A stretch of 64,000 nucleotides of DNA, from assembly GCF_003151255.1 (NCBI RefSeq), contig NZ_CP029481.1, positions 806,001 to 870,000 on the forward strand, in the 5' to 3' direction. Under the pieces are notes generated by a model. That model made no database searches. It had not been told where the DNA came from and saw nothing but the letters and a program-made list of their open reading frames with translations. The stretch comes from Microvirga sp. 17 mud 1-3 (GTDB taxonomy: Bacteria > Pseudomonadota > Alphaproteobacteria > Rhizobiales > Beijerinckiaceae). The position numbers and the translations under genes are program-made. This document shows, piece by piece, positions 29,227-38,023 of this stretch. Each line of letters starts with the position of its first letter. Within the stretch, counting starts at the first letter, position 1.

Positions 29227-30096
29227 ATGTCCCGCCGCGCCCTTCTCATCGTCAATTCTCACAGCCGCAGCGGCGCATCCCAATGCGAGAGAGCCGTGGC
29301 CATCCTCAAGGCCCATGGGATCGAGCCCCTTCACCGGGAGTGCGAGAGCCGGGAGGATCTGTCGCCTCTGATCGCCCGGCATGCGGGCGATGTGGATTGC
29401 GTCGTCGTCGGCGGCGGGGACGGGACCTTGAATGCCGCGGCGCTCGGGGTGATCGACGCGAAGCTGCCCCTCGGCATCCTGCCCCTCGGCACGGCCAACG
29501 ACCTTGCCCGCACCCTCGGCATCCCGTTCGATCTCGATGCGGCCGCCGACGTTATCGCGGCCGGGAAAACGCGCCGGATCGACCTCGGGCTCGTGAACGG
29601 GCAGCCCTTCTTCAATGTCGCGAGCATCGGCCTCTCGGCGGAACTGGCCCAGAAGCTGACGCGGGACATCAAGCGCCGTTTCGGCCGTCTCGGCTATGCG
29701 CTCGTCGCCGTGAAAGTGCTGGCGCAGGCGCGGCCCTTCAGGGCCACGATCATCGGCGAGGGCGAGTCCGTGCGGGTGAAGACCCTGCAGATCGCCATCG
29801 GCAACGGGCGCTATTACGGCGGCGGCAACGCGGTCGAGAAGGATGCGGCCATCGACGACGAGCATCTCGATCTCTACAGCCTCGAATTCAACCGCGCCTG
29901 GAAGCTCGCCCTCATGGCGCGCTCCTTCCGGAACGGCGCCCATGGGGCGTGGCGGGAAGTGAGGGCCGTGCGCGCCAAGGAGTTCGACATCCGGACGCGG
30001 ATTCCGCGCCCCGTGAATGCGGACGGGGAAATCGTGACCCATACCCCCGCCCATTTCTCGATCAGGCCCAGCGCCGTCACGGTTTTCGCGCCCTAG
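29227..30096 (+). CDS. lipid kinase of YegS/DAGK type
   Basis: A 289-residue diacylglycerol kinase-like protein. The catalytic loop VVGGGDGTLNAA has Gly62-Gly63-Gly64-Asp65-Gly66-Thr67; LPLGTANDLARTLGIP and GNGRYYGGGNAVEKDA are the other signature stretches. It phosphorylates a lipid such as phosphatidylglycerol or diacylglycerol at the membrane, with metal. ATG 29227 follows TGTAAGG. The open frame extends about 220 codons upstream, but that part overlaps gshB on the other strand and is shadow. Confidence 0.9.
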   Translation: MSRRALLIVNSHSRSGASQCERAVAILKAHGIEPLHRECESREDLSPLIARHAGDVDCVVVGGGDGTLNAAALGVIDAKLPLGILPLGTANDLARTLGIPFDLDAAADVIAAGKTRRIDLGLVNGQPFFNVASIGLSAELAQKLTRDIKRRFGRLGYALVAVKVLAQARPFRATIIGEGESVRVKTLQIAIGNGRYYGGGNAVEKDAAIDDEHLDLYSLEFNRAWKLALMARSFRNGAHGAWREVRAVRAKEFDIRTRIPRPVNADGEIVTHTPAHFSIRPSAVTVFAP

Positions 30097-30106
30097 GGAA
30101 AGTTGC

Positions 30107-30409
30107 TCACCGCCACTCCGTCAGGGAGAGGGGCAGGGAAGAGACTTCCTCCGAGAGAGCCGGCTCGACGATTCTCGAACGACCGAGCGACGGGCGTCCG
30201 TGCCGCACCGCATCCTCGACGCTGCCGCGCACCAGGCCGATATCGTGGAGCGCGGCGTCTCCGAAACCGGACAGAGCGCGCATGTCGCGGCGGATGCGGA
30301 TCTCCCTCACCAGGGCTGCGGCGAGCCGGGCCAGGAGGGAAGGGCGGGAGGTGCGGGAGGTGCCGTTCCCCGCGAACGGGACCGAAAGGGGCGCAAGGGT
30401 GGACGACAT
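30107..30409 (-). CDS. DUF1127 domain small protein
   Basis: A 100-residue protein. The C-terminal half holds the DUF1127 pattern RRDMRALSGFGDAALHDIGLVRGSVEDAVRHGR, also called YjiS-like, found in many alphaproteobacteria where some members bind RNA and affect phosphate, carbon or stress responses. The N-terminal half is a Pro/Ser-rich linker with no clear domain. ATG 30409 is preceded by AGGAGATCC. It converges with the lipid kinase gene 10 bases away and is divergent from the LysR gene. Confidence 0.8.
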   Translation of the reverse strand: MSSTLAPLSVPFAGNGTSRTSRPSLLARLAAALVREIRIRRDMRALSGFGDAALHDIGLVRGSVEDAVRHGRPSLGRSRIVEPALSEEVSSLPLSLTEWR

Positions 30410-30612
30410 GACGGATCTCCTGTGTGTTGCCCGCGGCCCCGGCCTTCGGCATGAGCCCTCCTTCGCCGTCCCGGAGGGCGGCGTCCCAAGAATGGCTGGT
30501 GCCGATGCTGTGGCGGCGGTTTCAGTCCCGCTGGACGGGTCTTTCGAAGCTCCCGTCCGGCGGCGATGAGAGAACCCTACGCCCAGCCCTTGCATAAGTG
30601 AAACGAATGTTC

Positions 30613-30641
30613 ATAATGATGAAAATAATGGATCATTATGG
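30613..30641. promoter_or_regulatory. LysR-type operator candidate
   Basis: CATAATGAT (30613-30621) and ATCATTATG (30633-30641) form a perfect 9-bp inverted repeat with an 11-base spacer, in an unusually AT-rich stretch ending 9 bases before the LysR start. LysR regulators commonly bind T-N11-A dyads and repress themselves, so autoregulation fits. Confidence 0.62.
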
Positions 30642-30650
30642 ATGTGAGCC

Positions 30651-31523
30651 ATGGCCCGCAATCTCGACATCAGCCTGCTGCGCGCCTTCGTGGCAGTTGC
30701 CGACACGGGCGGCATGACCGCCGCGAGCGGTGTCCTGAACCTCACCCAGGCGGCCGTGAGCCAGCAGATCAAGCGGCTGGAGGAGCAGATCGGCGAAGAG
30801 CTCTTCGCCCGAGACCGGCGCGGCATGAAGCTGACGGGAGCGGGCGAGCGCCTGTTCGGCCGGGCGAAGCGCCTGCTCGCCCTCAATGACGAGATCTGGA
30901 CCGAGATGACCACGCCCGAATACGAGGGCCAGGTCCGGCTCGGCATACCAAGCGATATCATCACGACCTATCTCCCGACCTTCCTGAAGAATTTCGCCCG
31001 CTCCTATCCGCGGGTGCAGATCTCCCTGCAAAGCGGATCGAGCGCGAGGCTGCGCTCCGAGCTCCAGGCCGGCAGGGTCGACGTGGTGCTCGCCACGGAG
31101 CTGTCATGCGATCCCGAGGGCGAGAACCTCGTGATGGATCGCCTCGTCTGGGTGGGCGCGCGCGGCGGCGAGGCGGCCCGGCAGCGTCCGCTGCCGGTCT
31201 CCATCGGGTGTTCGGATTGTGCCTTCAGGGCACCGATCCGCGAGGCGCTGCAGCAGGTAGGCATCGAGTGGCGCTCGACCTCCGAGGTCACCAACACGTC
31301 CGCTCAAGTGGCGACGGTCGCGGCCGACATCGCCGTCATGGCCTGGATGGCCTCCACGGTGCCCGAGGGGCTGGAGGTATTGGGCCGCGATTCCGGCCTG
31401 CCTCCGCTGCCGCCCTTCACGGTCAATCTCTACCTGCCCCGGGACGGGGGCGATCACATCGTGCAGGAACTGGCAAGGCACATCCGCGATGCCGTGGCAG
31501 GCCCGCGCCGCATGGTGGCCTGA
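30651..31523 (+). CDS. LysR-family transcriptional regulator
   Basis: A 290-residue LysR protein: HTH near residues 8-65 with [24 protein letters not shown], then the substrate-binding domain with [29 protein letters not shown] 30651. The closest relatives I recall are GcvA/NodD-like regulators of unknown effectors. A dyad operator candidate overlaps its promoter. The class C beta-lactamase gene begins 70 bases downstream on the same strand, so it may be an AmpR-type regulator in an unusual, non-divergent arrangement. Confidence 0.92.
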   Translation: MARNLDISLLRAFVAVADTGGMTAASGVLNLTQAAVSQQIKRLEEQIGEELFARDRRGMKLTGAGERLFGRAKRLLALNDEIWTEMTTPEYEGQVRLGIPSDIITTYLPTFLKNFARSYPRVQISLQSGSSARLRSELQAGRVDVVLATELSCDPEGENLVMDRLVWVGARGGEAARQRPLPVSIGCSDCAFRAPIREALQQVGIEWRSTSEVTNTSAQVATVAADIAVMAWMASTVPEGLEVLGRDSGLPPLPPFTVNLYLPRDGGDHIVQELARHIRDAVAGPRRMVA

Positions 31524-31593
31524 GCCCCGGATCTGGGATTGCAGTCTTACTCTCGCCGTATTGGGCCTGCCTTTTCGGAGGCTTGGCCGTTCC

Positions 31594-32817
31594 ATGATTC
31601 CCGCCCGAACGAGAGAAGATCCATTGCCCCGCATTACAAAGGCCGGCAGGTCATTTGCCCTTGCCATCATCGCGTCGTGCCTGCTCCCCATCGCAAGCCG
31701 GGCCGCCGACGGTTCCGCTGAAATCTCCGCCGCCGTGGACCGCGCCTTCCGTCCGCTGATGAAGGAATACGATGTGCCCGGGATGGCCGTTGCCGTCACG
31801 GTCGGCGGCCAGCAGCATGTCTTCACTTTTGGCGTCGCCTCGAAGGAGAGCAGGGCGCCCGTGACGAAGGATACGCTCTTCGAGATCGGCTCCGTCAGCA
31901 AGACGTTCAACGCGACGCTCGCCGCCTATGCGCAGGCGCAGGGCCGGATGTCGCTGGACGATCATCCGGGACAATACATGCCGCCCCTGCGCGGCAGCGC
32001 CATCGACAAGGCGAGCCTGCTTCATCTCGCGACCTACACGGCGGGCGGCTTGCCGCTGCAGTTTCCCGGCAATGTCACGAATGACGCCGGGATGACGGCC
32101 TATTTTCAGAAATGGAAGCCGGCCGCCGCTCCGGGCGAACAGCGGCGATACTCCAATCCCAGCATCGGCCTTTTCGGGCATGTTGCCGGTCTGGCGATGG
32201 GAGGCGATTTCGCTGACCTTGCCGAGACCGAACTCTTCCCCAGACTCGGCCTTGGCCAGACCTACATCCGCGTGCCGCAGGCCAAGATGAAGGATTATGC
32301 CTGGGGCTACGACAAGGCCGGCAAGGCGATCCGGGTCAGCCCAGGCGTTTTCGACGCGGAGGCGTACGGCGTCAAATCCACGGCTGCCGACATGATCCGC
32401 TTCGTCGAGGCCAATATCCGGCCGGAGAACCTCGAACCGCCGATGCGGCGGGCCGTCGAGGGCACGCATGTCGGGTATTTCAGGATCGGCGGAATGGTGC
32501 AGGGGCTCGGCTGGGAGCAATATCCCTATCCGGTCACCCTGGATGGGCTCCTGGCCGGCAATTCCGCCAAGATGGCCTTGCAGGCCAACGCCGCGACACA
32601 GCTCACGCCGCCGCTGGTCCCCTCAGGGCCGACGCTGTTCAACAAGACCGGCTCGACGAACGGGTTTGGGGCCTATGTGGCCTTCGTGCCGGAGAAGAAG
32701 ATCGGCATCGTGATGCTGGCGAACAGGAGCATCCCCATGCCGGCACGCATCATGGCGGCCCATGCGGTGCTCGAGCAGCTGTCCGCCCTGAGTGGTCAAA
32801 ATCGGGCGCAGCCGTAA
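31594..32817 (+). CDS. ampC: class C (AmpC-type) beta-lactamase
   Basis: A serine beta-lactamase that hydrolyses cephalosporins and penicillins in the periplasm. The 407-residue precursor has a signal peptide ending near ASRA (residue 37). All catalytic elements are present: Ser100-Val-Ser-Lys103, Tyr186-Ser-Asn188 ([10 protein letters not shown], usual YAN), and Lys351-Thr-Gly ([10 protein letters not shown]). These assign it to class C rather than esterase EstB relatives. The start ATG 31594 precedes the signal peptide; TTG 31624 is a shorter option. Possible control by the preceding LysR gene is inferred. Confidence 0.88.
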   Translation: MIPARTREDPLPRITKAGRSFALAIIASCLLPIASRAADGSAEISAAVDRAFRPLMKEYDVPGMAVAVTVGGQQHVFTFGVASKESRAPVTKDTLFEIGSVSKTFNATLAAYAQAQGRMSLDDHPGQYMPPLRGSAIDKASLLHLATYTAGGLPLQFPGNVTNDAGMTAYFQKWKPAAAPGEQRRYSNPSIGLFGHVAGLAMGGDFADLAETELFPRLGLGQTYIRVPQAKMKDYAWGYDKAGKAIRVSPGVFDAEAYGVKSTAADMIRFVEANIRPENLEPPMRRAVEGTHVGYFRIGGMVQGLGWEQYPYPVTLDGLLAGNSAKMALQANAATQLTPPLVPSGPTLFNKTGSTNGFGAYVAFVPEKKIGIVMLANRSIPMPARIMAAHAVLEQLSALSGQNRAQP

Positions 32818-32862
32818 CGGAGCGCCTCGGCCGCCGCCGCTCGCATGAGCAAGCCGGCGCTA

Positions 32863-33018
32863 AAGCATCGGACCCAAAAGTGGATTTGCACTTTTGGGAC
32901 CCATCCGGTGCTTTCTCCTTGAGTAAGAGCATCGCTGACGCGACCCGAAGGGCCGCGTCAGCGAATAACCGGGTCCACTTTTCGCTGCCGCGGCCCTCCG
33001 GGTCCGCACGATGCTCTA
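32863..33018. repeat. compound palindromic intergenic element
   Basis: Between ampC and yraN. One stem is CCCAAAAGTG/CACTTTTGGG (32873-32882 with 32889-32898); a second is CGCTGACGCG/CGCGTCAGCG (32933-32942 with 32954-32963). AGAGCATCG at 32926-32934 recurs inverted as CGATGCTCT at 33009-33017, which overlaps the yraN stop. TAGAGCATCG at 3481-3490 is a fragment of the same family. Elements with GAGCATCG and AAAAGTGG words are common in Rhizobiales intergenes. Confidence 0.72.
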
Positions 33019-33393
33019 GGTGATCTCCAGCTCGAATGCGGACACGATGTGCTGCGGCCAGCGGCGCGGCGCGATGAAAACGGCGTCGGCCCGCCAGATC
33101 CGGTCCGCGGCCCAGGGATGGCGTGCGAGCCATGCACGGGCCGCGCGGGAGAAGCGTCGGCGCTTGGTGGCCGAGATGGCCGACAGCGCATCGTCCATCA
33201 CGCCGCGCGCCTTCACCTCGATGAACGCAATGGTGCCGCCACGCGACATGACGAGATCGATCTCGCCCCCGGCAGCCGAGAAGCGGCGTGCGAGCGGACG
33301 ATAGCCCTTAGCGATGAGGAAGAGCATTGCGATCCACTCGGCGCGCTGGCCGCGCAGGAACGTTGCGCGTCGCCGCTCGAGGGCCGTCCTCAT
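33016..33393 (-). CDS. yraN: YraN/UPF0102 endonuclease-fold protein
   Basis: A 125-residue protein with the restriction-endonuclease-like core: [22 protein letters not shown] carries the Glu/Asp-x-Lys metal motif of the Holliday-junction-resolvase-like fold. Function in cells is unclear. It overlaps rsmI by 4 bases (ATGA), and the lppC gene lies just beyond on the other strand: the classic lppC/rsmI/yraN locus. Confidence 0.92.
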   Translation of the reverse strand: MRTALERRRATFLRGQRAEWIAMLFLIAKGYRPLARRFSAAGGEIDLVMSRGGTIAFIEVKARGVMDDALSAISATKRRRFSRAARAWLARHPWAADRIWRADAVFIAPRRWPQHIVSAFELEIT

Positions 33394-34328
33394 GTGTTCC
33401 TTTTGGCGAGTTCGAGGGCGCGGGCATAGACCTCGCGCTTCGGCAGGCCGAGTTCCGCCGCGACGAGCGCGGTCGCGTCCTTGATGGAGTGATGTTCCAG
33501 CGCCGCCGTGAGCCTGCCGTCGAGGGCGGCATCGGCTTCGGCCGCGTGCATTTCCTTCGAGGCCTCGCCGATCAGCACCACTATCTCGCCTTTCGGCGGG
33601 CCCTCCTCGGCGAATTGCGCCGCGAGCTCCGGCAGGGTGCCGCGCCGGATGGTCTCGAACATCTTGGTGAGCTCGCGCGCTACCACCGCCTGCCGCTCCC
33701 CGAGAACGGCGGCCGCATCGGCCAGCATCTCGGGCAGGCGGTGCGGGCCCTCGAAGAGCATCAGCGTGCCAGGGATCGCCGCGAGTTCAGCGAGCCGCGC
33801 GCGCCGTGCCGCGCTTTTCGGCGGCAGGAAGCCCTCGAAGAAGAAACGGTCGGTGGGCAGGCCCGAAGCCACGAGTGCGGTCAGCACCGCAGACGGTCCC
33901 GGAATGGGCGTGACCGGCAGGCCTTCCTCGATGGCCGCCTGGACGAGCTTGTAGCCGGGGTCCGAGACGAGCGGCGTGCCGGCATCCGACACCAGGGCCA
34001 GGGCCTGGCCCTCCCGAATGCGGTGGACCATCCGCTCGCGCACCGCCTCGTTGGAATGCTCGTGATAGGCCACGAGCGGCGTCGTGATGCCGTAATGGGC
34101 GAGGAGCGTCTTGGTGACCCGCGTGTCCTCCGCGAGGATCGCGTCGGCCGCCGCGAGCACGCTCAGGGCCCGGAAGGACACGTCCCTCAGGTTGCCGATG
34201 GGCGTGGCGACCACGTAAAGGCCGGGCGCAAGGGGCTCGGCTTCGGCCGCGAGGCCGAAGGCCGTGAAGGTGGCGACCCGTGCACCGGGCTCACGCCGCC
34301 GGGTCCTGTTGTCGATTCTCTGCGTCAT
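33390..34328 (-). CDS. rsmI: 16S rRNA C1402 2'-O-methyltransferase
   Basis: RsmI methylates the ribose of C1402 in 16S rRNA with SAM. The 312-residue protein belongs to the tetrapyrrole-methylase fold; [33 protein letters not shown] and [17 protein letters not shown] are its diagnostic motifs. Start ATG 34328, divergent from lppC. Translation is coupled to yraN downstream. Confidence 0.96.
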   Translation of the reverse strand: MTQRIDNRTRRREPGARVATFTAFGLAAEAEPLAPGLYVVATPIGNLRDVSFRALSVLAAADAILAEDTRVTKTLLAHYGITTPLVAYHEHSNEAVRERMVHRIREGQALALVSDAGTPLVSDPGYKLVQAAIEEGLPVTPIPGPSAVLTALVASGLPTDRFFFEGFLPPKSAARRARLAELAAIPGTLMLFEGPHRLPEMLADAAAVLGERQAVVARELTKMFETIRRGTLPELAAQFAEEGPPKGEIVVLIGEASKEMHAAEADAALDGRLTAALEHHSIKDATALVAAELGLPKREVYARALELAKRNT

Positions 34329-34474
34329 TGTCCGTCACTGTCGCACGAAGGCCGGGTCGAGCGGAAGCCGCCCGAGACGGGCGCCAGGCCTGGCTTGGAT
34401 ACAATGTTTACCATTTCGTGCGAGCCTTGGGCTGATCTGTCCGTTTCCGCGCATGCGGAAGGAGCAGGGAAGGG

Positions 34475-35797
34475 ATGGGGGAAAGGATGACGGACTTTGC
34501 TTCCATAACGGCCGGAGCATCGCGGGTGTCCCGGCGCATGAACGCGCGTGCCGCAACGGCACTGACGCTCGCTGCGACCATGATGCTCGCCGGATGCGTC
34601 GGTTCGGGCAGCATGACCCCGCCACGCCGGAGCGCGAAATCCTCCCCTCCGTCGCAACCCGTCTTCGATGCGGACCTTCCGGTGACCGGCGCCACGGGCG
34701 GACTCGGCGCTCCCGCCGGTGCGCCGGCCGCAGCCCCCAGCGGCGAGACCATCGGCAACGGTTCCGTGCGCGTGGCGCTGCTCCTCCCGCTCTCCGGCGC
34801 CGGCCAGGGGGCCGTGGCGGCGCAGAGCATGCGCAACGCGGCGGAACTCGCCGTGACCGAGATCCAGAGCGCGCCCATCACGGTCCTCGTGAAGGACGAC
34901 CGCGGCACTCCCGAAGGCGCGCGCGAGGCGGCGAGCCAGGCCATTGCCGAGGGGGCCGAGCTGATCATCGGCCCGCTCTTCGCAAGCTCCGTGCAGGCGG
35001 CCTCTCAGGTGGCGCGGCAGTCGGGCCGTCCCCTGGTCGCCTTCTCGACCGATACCAGCGTGGCATCGCGCGGCGTCTACCTCCTGAGCTTCCTCGTCCA
35101 GGAGGAGGTGGACCGGGTCGTGTCCTTTGCGGCCTCTCAAGGCCGCCGCTCCGTCGCGGCGCTCATCCCGCAATCGACCTATGGCAGCGTGGCCGAGGCG
35201 CAGTTCCGCGAAGCGGCGGCGCGGCAGGGCATGCGGGTCGTGGCGGTCGAGCATTATCCGCCGGGGCAGCCGCAGGCGGCGGTGCAGCGCATCGCTCCCC
35301 TCATCGGCGGAATGGCGCCCCAGGCCGATACGCTGTTCGTGCCTGATGGCGGCGATGGTTTGCCGGCGGTCGCCTTGGCGCTGCAATCCACGAGCTTCAA
35401 TCCGCAGCGCGTGAAGCCCATTGGTACCGGCCTGTGGAACGAGGCGCGGGTCTTCGGCCTGCCGGCCTTCCAGGGCGGCTGGTTCTCGGCGCCCGACAAT
35501 CGCGGCTTCGAGGCCTTTGCGGCCCGCTACCGGGCCCGCTTCAGCACCGACCCGATCCGGCTCGCCACCTTGTCCTACGATGCCGTGACGCTCGCCGCGA
35601 CCCTGACGCAGGTCCAGGGCTCGCAGCGCTTCACGGAAGGCGTCCTCACCAATCCGTCCGGGTTTGCAGGCGCCGACGGCGTGTTCCGGTTCAATCCGGA
35701 CGGCACGAATGGCCGGGCGCTCGCCGTGCAGGAGATCCGTGGCGGTGCAGCCGCCATGGTCAGCGCGCCGCCACGGTCTCTCGTGGCGACGAACTGA
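34475..35797 (+). CDS. LppC/LpoA-type penicillin-binding protein activator lipoprotein
   Basis: A 440-residue outer-membrane-type lipoprotein with lipobox MLAGC. A Pro/Ala-rich linker (about 45-95) leads to a periplasmic-binding-protein type I fold (VRVALLLPLSGAGQGAVAAQSMRNAAELA; LIIGPLFASSVQAAS; GTGLWNEARVFG). In E. coli LpoA this type of protein activates PBP1A; here the same fold is inferred to do so. ATG 34475 has AGGAG upstream; ATG 34487 and the MNAR start at 34538, which gives a normal 20-residue lipoprotein leader, are alternatives. Confidence 0.86.
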   Translation: MGERMTDFASITAGASRVSRRMNARAATALTLAATMMLAGCVGSGSMTPPRRSAKSSPPSQPVFDADLPVTGATGGLGAPAGAPAAAPSGETIGNGSVRVALLLPLSGAGQGAVAAQSMRNAAELAVTEIQSAPITVLVKDDRGTPEGAREAASQAIAEGAELIIGPLFASSVQAASQVARQSGRPLVAFSTDTSVASRGVYLLSFLVQEEVDRVVSFAASQGRRSVAALIPQSTYGSVAEAQFREAAARQGMRVVAVEHYPPGQPQAAVQRIAPLIGGMAPQADTLFVPDGGDGLPAVALALQSTSFNPQRVKPIGTGLWNEARVFGLPAFQGGWFSAPDNRGFEAFAARYRARFSTDPIRLATLSYDAVTLAATLTQVQGSQRFTEGVLTNPSGFAGADGVFRFNPDGTNGRALAVQEIRGGAAAMVSAPPRSLVATN

Positions 35798-35809
35798 CGA
35801 TTGCATGGA

Positions 35810-36322
35810 TCAGGCGCGGCGCGTTGCGGTCGCGCTCAGCTCCGGCCGGTTGTTCAGGGTCTGGAACACCACGCAATAGCGCTCCGTCAGCTTGAGGAGC
35901 TGGTCCAGCTTGTCCTGCGGCGCATCCGTATCGAGGTCGAAACTCAGGCGGATCGCCGTGAAGCCGACGGGCGCGGTCTTGTCAACCCCCAGCGTGCCGC
36001 GGAAGTCGAGATCGCCCTCGGCCTTCACGGTGCCGTGGCGCAGGTCGATCTCGAGGGCCGTCGCGACGGCCTTCAGGGTCACGCCCGCGCAGGCGACGAG
36101 CGCCTCGAGGAGCATGTCGCCGGAGCACAGCTCGGCGCCTGAGCCGCCGGTGGCCGGGTGCAGGCCCGCCACCGCGAGCGCCCGCCCGGTCTCGACCTTG
36201 CAGGCGATGTGCTGGTCGTCGAGGGTGCCCTGCGCCTTCAGGGTGATGGTGGCCGCCTCCGGTGTTTCCCGATAGCGGTCCTTCAGGGGCGCCTGCAGGG
36301 CGCGCAGTTGCGTCGAGTCCAT
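35810..36322 (-). CDS. OsmC-family peroxiredoxin-like protein
   Basis: A 170-residue OsmC/Ohr-family protein. Cys78 (LVACAG) and Cys150 (ERYCVVF) match the peroxidatic and resolving cysteines that reduce organic hydroperoxides; an extra Cys66 sits just before the first helix. ATG 36322 begins the domain 22 bases after the stop of the ABC ATPase gene, so OsmC is the last gene of that operon. Link to sulfur metabolism is inferred from this position. It converges with lppC, 12 bases apart. Confidence 0.87.
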   Translation of the reverse strand: MDSTQLRALQAPLKDRYRETPEAATITLKAQGTLDDQHIACKVETGRALAVAGLHPATGGSGAELCSGDMLLEALVACAGVTLKAVATALEIDLRHGTVKAEGDLDFRGTLGVDKTAPVGFTAIRLSFDLDTDAPQDKLDQLLKLTERYCVVFQTLNNRPELSATATRRA

Positions 36323-36344
36323 GGAGCGGGTCCTTATCTTAGGC

Positions 36345-37133
36345 TCACCACCAGAGCGCGGCCGCCTCGCGGTCGCGTTCCCGCTGCGGCGAGCGGCGCG
36401 CGGGGTCGAGGGATTCGTCGAGCGCCGCCAGCACACGCCGGGCGGCCGCCTCGAAGGACGGCGCCGCCCTGTCGCGTGGACGGGAGAGTGCCAGCGGCAG
36501 CTCGTCGAAAATCCGTCCAGGCTTGGGTTGCATGACAATGGCCCGGTCCGCAAGTGCCACGGCTTCGTGGACGTCATGAGTCACCAGGAGGATTGTCGGG
36601 CGGGTCTCCCCCCAAAGGCTGAGCAGATGCTCGTGCAGGCTCGCGCGCGTGAAGGCGTCGAGGGCCGAGAACGGCTCGTCGAGAAGCAGCACCTTCGGAT
36701 GCGTGACGAAGGCCCTGGCGATGGCGACGCGCTGCTGCTGCCCGCCGGAGAGGTCACGCGGCCAGCGCTGCGCATGTTCGCGAAGGCCGATCCTTTCAAG
36801 CGCATGGGAGACGCGGGCCCTGCGCTCCGCGGCGTTCAGATACGTGAGCCCGAACGCGATGTTGTCGGAGACCGTGAGCCAGGGCAGCAGGCGCGGTTCC
36901 TGGAACACGATCCCGACCGCCGGATGCGGCTCCCGGATGGATTCGCCGTCGAGGCCGATGGCCCCAGTGCTCGCCCGGTCGAGGCCGGCCACGAGGCGCA
37001 GCAGGGTGGTCTTGCCGCAGCCCGAGCCGCCGATCAGCGCGACGATCTCGCCCTTGCGGACCGAAAGGTTGATGTCCGAAAGGGCCTGGGTTCCGTCCGC
37101 ATAGGTCTTGGAAAGGTGTTCGAGTTTGAGCAT
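36345..37133 (-). CDS. ssuB: ABC transporter ATPase (Ssu/Tau type)
   Basis: The nucleotide-binding subunit of a sulfonate/taurine/nitrate-type importer, 262 residues. Walker A GGSGCGKTT, LSGGQQQRVAIARA signature, Walker B VLLLDEPFSALD and the H-loop VTHDVHEAV are intact. ATG 37133 overlaps the permease stop (TGATG); a GTG one codon earlier is possible. The gene is last but one of the operon ssuA-ssuC-ssuB-osmC. Confidence 0.9.
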   Translation of the reverse strand: MLKLEHLSKTYADGTQALSDINLSVRKGEIVALIGGSGCGKTTLLRLVAGLDRASTGAIGLDGESIREPHPAVGIVFQEPRLLPWLTVSDNIAFGLTYLNAAERRARVSHALERIGLREHAQRWPRDLSGGQQQRVAIARAFVTHPKVLLLDEPFSALDAFTRASLHEHLLSLWGETRPTILLVTHDVHEAVALADRAIVMQPKPGRIFDELPLALSRPRDRAAPSFEAAARRVLAALDESLDPARRSPQRERDREAAALWW

Positions 37134-37999
37134 CACAGGCGCTCCCGCGCGACGTCCTGCCAGCGCACGAGGGGGCGCGTGAGAAGCACGATCAGGCTAT
37201 CGGCCGCCTTGCCGAGAAGCGCGAACGCGATGATCGCCGCCAGGATCTGATCGGGCTTGCCCATCTGCTGCCCGTCGATCAGCAGGTAGCCGAGGCCCTC
37301 CGACGCACCCATGAACTCCGCCGCGACCACGAACATGAAGCCGAGGCCGAGCCCGGACCGGAGGGCGATGACCGCCTCCGGCAGGATCGCCGGCAGCAGG
37401 ATGCGCCGGGCGAGGCCGATCCGCGACAGGCGGAAGACTCGCCCCACCTCCACGAGCTTTCGGTCGACCGACAGGATCGCACCGGCGATGCCGAGATAGA
37501 CCGGGAAGAAGACGCCCACGGCGATCAGGGCCACCTTCGAGGCCTCGAAGATTCCGAGCCAGAGGATGAAGAGCGGCACCCAGGCGATGGACGGGATGGC
37601 CCGCAGGGCCTGGAGCGTGGGATCGAAGAGACGGCGTAAGGATTCGCTGGAGCCTGAGATGGCACCGAAGACGATGCCGGCCGCCGCTCCGATCGCGAAG
37701 CCGGCGAGGATCCGCCACAGGGTCACGGCGACATGGACCCACAATTCACCGGTCTGCGCGAGGCCCCACAGGGTCGCCAGGATCCGGCTCGGCGGGGGAA
37801 CGAGGCGGCCCTGGGCAAGGCCCGCCTGAACGGCACCCTCCCAGAGGAGGGCCGCAAGAACGGGAAGGAAAAGGCCGAGAAGCACGCGCCCGTTAAAGGC
37901 GCGCCGCTTCCCGGCGAGGCGAGAAGCCGCGAGAGCGGCGGCTTCCTGTGGGGAGGACCAGCCTTGGCTCGCAGAGTGGATCGTGCCTTGGCCTGTCAC
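37133..37999 (-). CDS. ssuC: ABC transporter permease (Ssu/Tau type)
   Basis: A 288-residue permease with about six helices. The EAA-type loop GRVFRLSRIGLARRILLPAILPEAVIALRSGLGLGFMF that couples to the ATPase and the FMFVVAAEFMGASEGLGYLL stretch are diagnostic of the SsuC/TauC/NrtB group. It lies 24 bases after the binding-protein gene and overlaps the ATPase gene. Confidence 0.9.
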   Translation of the reverse strand: MTGQGTIHSASQGWSSPQEAAALAASRLAGKRRAFNGRVLLGLFLPVLAALLWEGAVQAGLAQGRLVPPPSRILATLWGLAQTGELWVHVAVTLWRILAGFAIGAAAGIVFGAISGSSESLRRLFDPTLQALRAIPSIAWVPLFILWLGIFEASKVALIAVGVFFPVYLGIAGAILSVDRKLVEVGRVFRLSRIGLARRILLPAILPEAVIALRSGLGLGFMFVVAAEFMGASEGLGYLLIDGQQMGKPDQILAAIIAFALLGKAADSLIVLLTRPLVRWQDVARERL

Positions 38000-38023
38000 G
38001 GCGCTCTCCCGTGATGAAGAGTG

